From the NCBI GenBank assembly GCA_022402445.1, contig JAKRSF010000008.1, forward strand, positions 186,001 through 250,000: a stretch of 64,000 bases of DNA, given 5' to 3'. The position numbers were made by a program, and so were the translations under genes. Positions 60,138 to 64,000 of this stretch are shown in pieces. The stretch's first letter is position 1. The number at the start of each line of letters is the position of its first letter. The notes beneath the pieces were generated by a model that searched no databases, was not told where the DNA came from, and worked only from the letters and a program-made list of their open reading frames with translations. The stretch is from Cyanobacteriota bacterium (GTDB taxonomy: Bacteria; Cyanobacteriota; Cyanobacteriia; CACIAM-69d).

Positions 60138-61730
60138 CTAGGGCAGGGGGGGCGCGCCCTGGGGCGGGGGGCGATGCTCGGTGAGGGGACAGGCGATCGC
60201 GGCGAGGGTGAAGTGGAAGGTGCTGCCCTGGCCGGGGGTGCTTTCGGCCCAGAGGTGGCCCCCGTGGCGCTGCACGAGCTGTTGGCAGATGGCGAGCCCC
60301 AGGCCGGTGCCGCCCTTCTGGCGCGAGTCGGAGACATCCACCTGCCAGAAGCGATCGAAGATGCTGGTGAGGTATTGGGGGGGGATGCCGCGCCCGCGAT
60401 CGCGCACGGACAGCACCAGCCAGCCGTCGCCCTGGGCACTCACCTGGAGGTCGATGGCCGTGGCGGGGGGCGAAAATTTGATGGCGTTGCCCAGCAGGTT
60501 CGTGAGGATTTGCACCACCGCGTCGTGGTCGGCGAAGGCGATCGCGGCGGTCGGGGCCGTGTCGATGGTGATGCGGACGGCCTCCGCCAGGGGGGAAACG
60601 GTGCGCACCGCCTGGGCGATCGCCTCCGCCAGGGGACAGGGGCGCAGGTCCAGGGGATAGGCCCCCGATTCCAGACGCTCCAGGTGCAAGATGTCTTCGA
60701 TCAGGCGCATGAGGCGATCGCTGTCCGCCTGGGCAATTTCTAGCAGTTCCCGCACGCGATCGGGCTGCCGGTCAAAGGCTCCGGAGGCCAAGAGTTTGAG
60801 GGCTCCCTGGATGCCCGTCAGGGGGGTGCGCAGCTCGTGGCTCACCAGGGACACAAATTCCGCCTTCATGTCCTCGATTTCCTTGCGTTCACTGATGTCC
60901 TGGAAGGAGCCCACCATCCGCAGGGGCCACGGGTCGCCATTCCACAGGGCGCGCCCCCGGGCCAGCATCCAACGGTAGCTCCCGTCCGCGCAGCGCAGCC
61001 GCAGTTCCAAGCGGTAGTCGGTGATGCGCTGGCCGAAATAGTCCCGCAGGGTGTCGGCGGTGCGATCGCGATCGTCCGGATGCAGCAGATCGCCCCAGTG
61101 GGTGGCCAGGGGGGGCCAGGTGTCGGGGCCGTAGCCCAACATGCGCTTGAGGTGATCCGACACGAAGACCGTGCCCGCCGCCCGGTTCCAGTCCACAATG
61201 CCGTCGCCGGTCCCCGCGATCGCCAACTGCCACCGTTCCTGCTGCTGGCGCAATTCCTGGTTTTGGGCCTCAAGCTGGCGACGAAGCTGATGCTCGGTCA
61301 GATGCAGCCGCACCCGCGCCAGCACCTCCGCCGGATGGAAGGGTTTGACGATGTAGTCCACACCGCCCACGTCGAAGGCGCGGACCTTATCAAAGGTGTC
61401 GCTCAGGGCGCTGGTGAAAATGACGGGGACGGGGTGCGATCGCGGATTGGCCTTGAGCCGTTCACAGAGGTCATAGCCATTGCTGTCCGGCAGGCGCACA
61501 TCGAGCAAAATCGCCGTGGGCAACTGGGTTTCAATGGATCGCAGGGCCAGCGCCCCCGTCTGGGACAGGCGCATCTGGCAGCCGAGGGGTTCTAGGGCCG
61601 TCATCAGCAGCCGCGCATCGGCGGGGGTGTCATCCACAATCAAAACCGTGCTTTCCGGGAAGGTGAGGATGGGAACCATGGGCAGGGGCGACGGCGGCGC
61701 GAGGGCGGCGGGGGAAAAGGGTTGCAGCAT
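60138..61730 (-). CDS. Hybrid sensor: receiver-PAS-histidine kinase
   Basis: 530 residues. Order: receiver domain (TVLIVDDTPADARLLMTAL, phospho-Asp in AILLDVRLPDSNGYD, lysine in DYIVKPFHPAEV), PAS/PAC domain (RWQLAIAGTGDGIVDWNRAAGTVFVSDHLKRMLGYGPDTW ... MVGSFQDISERKEIE), then kinase core with FVSLVSHELRTPLTGIQGALKLL (phospho-His) and the N, G1 and G2 boxes (ILTNLLGNAIKFS, RDRGRGIPPQYL, GGTGLGLAICQQLVQRHGG). No membrane segment, so soluble. The N-terminal receiver suggests it acts below another kinase, possibly its neighbours. In-frame ATG at about 61679 is another start. Confidence 0.93.
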   Translation of the reverse strand: MLQPFSPAALAPPSPLPMVPILTFPESTVLIVDDTPADARLLMTALEPLGCQMRLSQTGALALRSIETQLPTAILLDVRLPDSNGYDLCERLKANPRSHPVPVIFTSALSDTFDKVRAFDVGGVDYIVKPFHPAEVLARVRLHLTEHQLRRQLEAQNQELRQQQERWQLAIAGTGDGIVDWNRAAGTVFVSDHLKRMLGYGPDTWPPLATHWGDLLHPDDRDRTADTLRDYFGQRITDYRLELRLRCADGSYRWMLARGRALWNGDPWPLRMVGSFQDISERKEIEDMKAEFVSLVSHELRTPLTGIQGALKLLASGAFDRQPDRVRELLEIAQADSDRLMRLIEDILHLERLESGAYPLDLRPCPLAEAIAQAVRTVSPLAEAVRITIDTAPTAAIAFADHDAVVQILTNLLGNAIKFSPPATAIDLQVSAQGDGWLVLSVRDRGRGIPPQYLTSIFDRFWQVDVSDSRQKGGTGLGLAICQQLVQRHGGHLWAESTPGQGSTFHFTLAAIACPLTEHRPPPQGAPPLP

Positions 61731-61764
61731 TGGAAGGGGGTGCGGCGGGGGCGGGGGAGAAGGC

Positions 61765-64000
61765 TTAGGGCTTGGGGGTGGGGCGATCGGTGGGCTCGGG
61801 GGGGTGGGCCTGGTCCACCTGTTCCATCAGTTGGGCATATTCGAGGCCGTCGGCCTGGTGGGCTAGTTGCTGGCTGAGGGGGCGATCAAGGGGGGCGATC
61901 GCGGCGATCGCGGCGGCGATGGTGGTGGGATTGCCCTTCAGTAGGGCGGTGGCGAGGGCCGTGCGCACCGGCTCCGGCAGCAGCGCCAGCCGCTGGATCA
62001 CCTCGGGGGGGGTCAGGTCGGTCTGGGGGGACGGTTCGTCGGTCCCTGGCCCCATCTCGAATTCCACCCCCAGAAGGCGTTGGATGGCCTGGAGGATGAC
62101 TGCCTCGCGCCCCGGTTTGCGGATGAAGTCGTCGCACCCGGCGGCCAAAATCCGCGATCGCTCCTGGTCGAAGGCGCTGGCGGTGAAGGCGATGATCTTG
62201 GGGGCGCGATCGCCCAGCCGTTGCTTGATGGTGATCGTGGCGGTCAGGCCATCGAGGCGCGGCATCCGCATGTCCATAAAGATCAGATCCAAGGGCAGGT
62301 CTGGCCCCTGGCGATCGCACTGCTCCACCGCCTCAACCCCGTCCGCCGCCTCAAGGACTTCAAAGCCCAGGGGCCGCAGGAGGCGCACCAGCAGGCGGCG
62401 ATTGTCCGCATCGTCGTCCGCCACCAAAATGCGGTAGGTGCGCTGGCCGGACCGCAGGCCCACCGGTCGTGTCTGTGATTCGGAGCGGTTGCTGGGGGGG
62501 GCGGCCACCTCTAGGGACACCGCAAAACTAAAGCTGCTGCCCTGGCCGGGGGTGCTCTGGACCGTCAGATCGCCCCCCATCAACTGCACAAAACTCCGGG
62601 CGATCGATAGGCCCAAGCCCGTGCCCTGCCGCGATCGCTCCCCGCTGCGGGTCTGTAGGAAAGGTTCAAAGAGGCGATCGCGCTCCACCGGTTCGATGCC
62701 AATGCCCGTGTCGCGGACGGTGAACTGGAGAAGGGTGAGGGGGGCTGGGCTGGGCTGGGGCTCGGGCTGGGCGGTTTGGGGGGGGGCGATCGCGCGGACG
62801 ATCAGGGCCACTTCCCCGCGATCGGTGAACTTCACCCCATTGCTGAGCAAATTGGTGAGCACCTGTTGCAGGCGCAGATCATCGCCCATCACCCAGACGG
62901 GCACCGGTTCATCGCACTCCAGGGCCAACGTTAAGCCCTTTTCGCGGGCCTGGAGCGAGAACAAATCCACCGTTTCCCGCAGCAGTTGCCGCAGATCAAA
63001 GGGGCGACGGCTGAGGGTGAGGCGGCCCGCTTCGATTTTGGACAGATCCAAAACCCGATTAATCGACGCCAACAGCCGTTCACCGCTGCGGTCCACAATG
63101 CGCAGATCCTCCCGGTGGGTTTCGGCCATGGCGGGGCTCGCCTCCAGCAGCCGCACGAAGCCCAAGATGGCATTGAGGGGCGATCGCAGTTCGTGGCTCA
63201 TGTTGGCCAAAAATTCGCTCTTGGCCCGGTTGGCGGCCTCCGCGCGATCGCGCGCCTCCCGCAGGGACTCCTGGGTTTGCTCAAGGACTTGGGTGCGCTC
63301 GGCCACCTTGGCTTCAAGCACGCGGTTCTGTTCGATGATGAGCTGCTCATTGGCGCGGGTCATGGCCAGGGCTTGGCGTTCCGCCTCCAGGCGATCGAGA
63401 TCCATCTGACGAATGCGCTCCGCCAGGGCAAAGGACAGCAGCCAGGTCATCACCACCACCGTCACAAACGGCCCCTGGGTCACCAGCCAGCCAAAGGGGG
63501 TAATGCCAAAGATGCCCGCCACGGCAACGAAGGAAATGGCATTGGGCAGCAGAGACGCCACCAACAGCACCCGCGCCGGTCGATAGCCCCGCCATGCGGC
63601 CAGGGCGCTGCCCACCACAATCCAGGTGTTCATGGGGCTCACCAGGAGGGTCACCATTTGATGGGCACCCTGGAGATTGAAGGGAATCAGGGCCACATTC
63701 AGCAGGAACGATGCCTTCAGCCCCCACCCGATCCAGTGCAGCCAGCGATCGCGCCGGTCAAAGAAGTCTTCGGCAAAGAGCATGTAGCCGCCCGACGAGA
63801 CGATGATGCCCAGGACAATGCCGTAGGTGTCTGTCCCGGCGAACCACAGGAATTGGTGGCCGAGGCCGTCGAAGGAGGAGCGATTGATCAGGTAGCCCAG
63901 GGACGAGAGGGCATAGAACAGGTAGCCGCGATCGCGCAGGGCAATGAACAAAAACAGGTTATAGACCGCGATCGAGAGCAAAATCCCCAGCAGGAGAGCC
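61765..64000 (-). CDS. Hybrid histidine kinase, 7TMR-DISM type (5' end outside window)
   Basis: At least 744 residues; the frame is still open at base 64000, and the beginning, including any signal peptide and DISMED extracellular domain, lies beyond. The visible N-terminus is a 7TMR-DISM membrane region (LLLGILLSIAVYNLFLFIALRDRGYLFYALSSLGYL ... seven spans), then a coiled coil, the kinase box SEFLANMSHELRSPLNAILGFVRLL, ATPase motifs (VLTNLLSNGVKFTD, VRDTGIGIEPVERDRLF, GTGLGLSIARSFVQLMGGDL), a receiver domain with phospho-Asp in DLIFMDMRMPRLDG, and a C-terminal tail resembling an Hpt remnant without an obvious H. Upstream of, and 34 bases from, the receiver-PAS kinase gene. Confidence 0.92.
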   Translation of the reverse strand, partial: ALLLGILLSIAVYNLFLFIALRDRGYLFYALSSLGYLINRSSFDGLGHQFLWFAGTDTYGIVLGIIVSSGGYMLFAEDFFDRRDRWLHWIGWGLKASFLLNVALIPFNLQGAHQMVTLLVSPMNTWIVVGSALAAWRGYRPARVLLVASLLPNAISFVAVAGIFGITPFGWLVTQGPFVTVVVMTWLLSFALAERIRQMDLDRLEAERQALAMTRANEQLIIEQNRVLEAKVAERTQVLEQTQESLREARDRAEAANRAKSEFLANMSHELRSPLNAILGFVRLLEASPAMAETHREDLRIVDRSGERLLASINRVLDLSKIEAGRLTLSRRPFDLRQLLRETVDLFSLQAREKGLTLALECDEPVPVWVMGDDLRLQQVLTNLLSNGVKFTDRGEVALIVRAIAPPQTAQPEPQPSPAPLTLLQFTVRDTGIGIEPVERDRLFEPFLQTRSGERSRQGTGLGLSIARSFVQLMGGDLTVQSTPGQGSSFSFAVSLEVAAPPSNRSESQTRPVGLRSGQRTYRILVADDDADNRRLLVRLLRPLGFEVLEAADGVEAVEQCDRQGPDLPLDLIFMDMRMPRLDGLTATITIKQRLGDRAPKIIAFTASAFDQERSRILAAGCDDFIRKPGREAVILQAIQRLLGVEFEMGPGTDEPSPQTDLTPPEVIQRLALLPEPVRTALATALLKGNPTTIAAAIAAIAPLDRPLSQQLAHQADGLEYAQLMEQVDQAHPPEPTDRPTPKP

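Overview
This window is chromosomal DNA from a filamentous, phycobilisome-containing cyanobacterium. The evidence is the very dense HIP1 octamer (GCGATCGC) over most of the window, a HetZ-type protein, a CpcS-type phycobiliprotein lyase, solanesyl diphosphate synthase, a UbiD decarboxylase, DUF760, XisH/XisI pairs and Uma2 nucleases. Most DNA is GC-rich. Several AT-richer islands nearly lack HIP1 and look acquired or fast-evolving. I do not name a species.

0-9 kb is mostly core: the 5' part of ileS, a thioredoxin with a damaged active site, a Ser/Thr kinase, DUF2442, secD-secF with a small membrane-protein gene, pdhB, sppA and a Uma2 gene. 9-20.6 kb is the most striking stretch. It holds an orphan PEP-CTERM tail, a secreted PEP-CTERM-like protein and a 2,247-residue chimeric protein (acidic region, DUF4114, inactive subtilase, active kexin-like protease, P-domain, three Calx-beta domains, seven propeller repeats). 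Divergent from it lies a PqqD-like/M50 membrane protease gene followed by an HlyD-family adaptor. Composition changes abruptly inside the giant gene near 15.56 kb. 20.6-22.5 kb holds a frameshifted membrane glycosyltransferase and a second copy of the Uma2 gene.

22.6-32.4 kb holds a MarR regulator with two operator-like palindromes, a two-gene transporter operon whose second gene is a DUF606-MFS fusion, tRNA-Asn, hetZ, a secreted EF-hand-like protein, a GNAT acetyltransferase and bifunctional putA. 32.4-40.7 kb is an accessory region: an unknown membrane protein, an MNT nucleotidyltransferase with a decayed duplicate, a pseudo-orthocaspase, fni, a methyltransferase island bracketed by 106-bp direct repeats that copy the fni 5' end, and two consecutive XisH-XisI pairs. 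The first XisH is fused to a HEPN-like region carrying an RX4H motif.

40.8-64 kb returns to housekeeping and signalling: alpha/beta hydrolase, ilvB with a C-terminal zinc ribbon, RDD-pentapeptide protein, response regulator, prfB with its programmed +1 frameshift, hflX (possibly a non-canonical start), DUF760, sds, hisB, a TPMT-like methyltransferase, a HEAT-repeat protein, cpcS, a UbiD decarboxylase, a third Uma2 gene, and a run of three sensor kinase genes, the last cut by the window edge.

The two best candidates for undescribed systems are (i) the PqqD-M50/HlyD pair with its divergent giant protease, and (ii) the HEPN-XisH/XisI module with a second XisH/XisI pair. Function is inferred from sequence in both cases.
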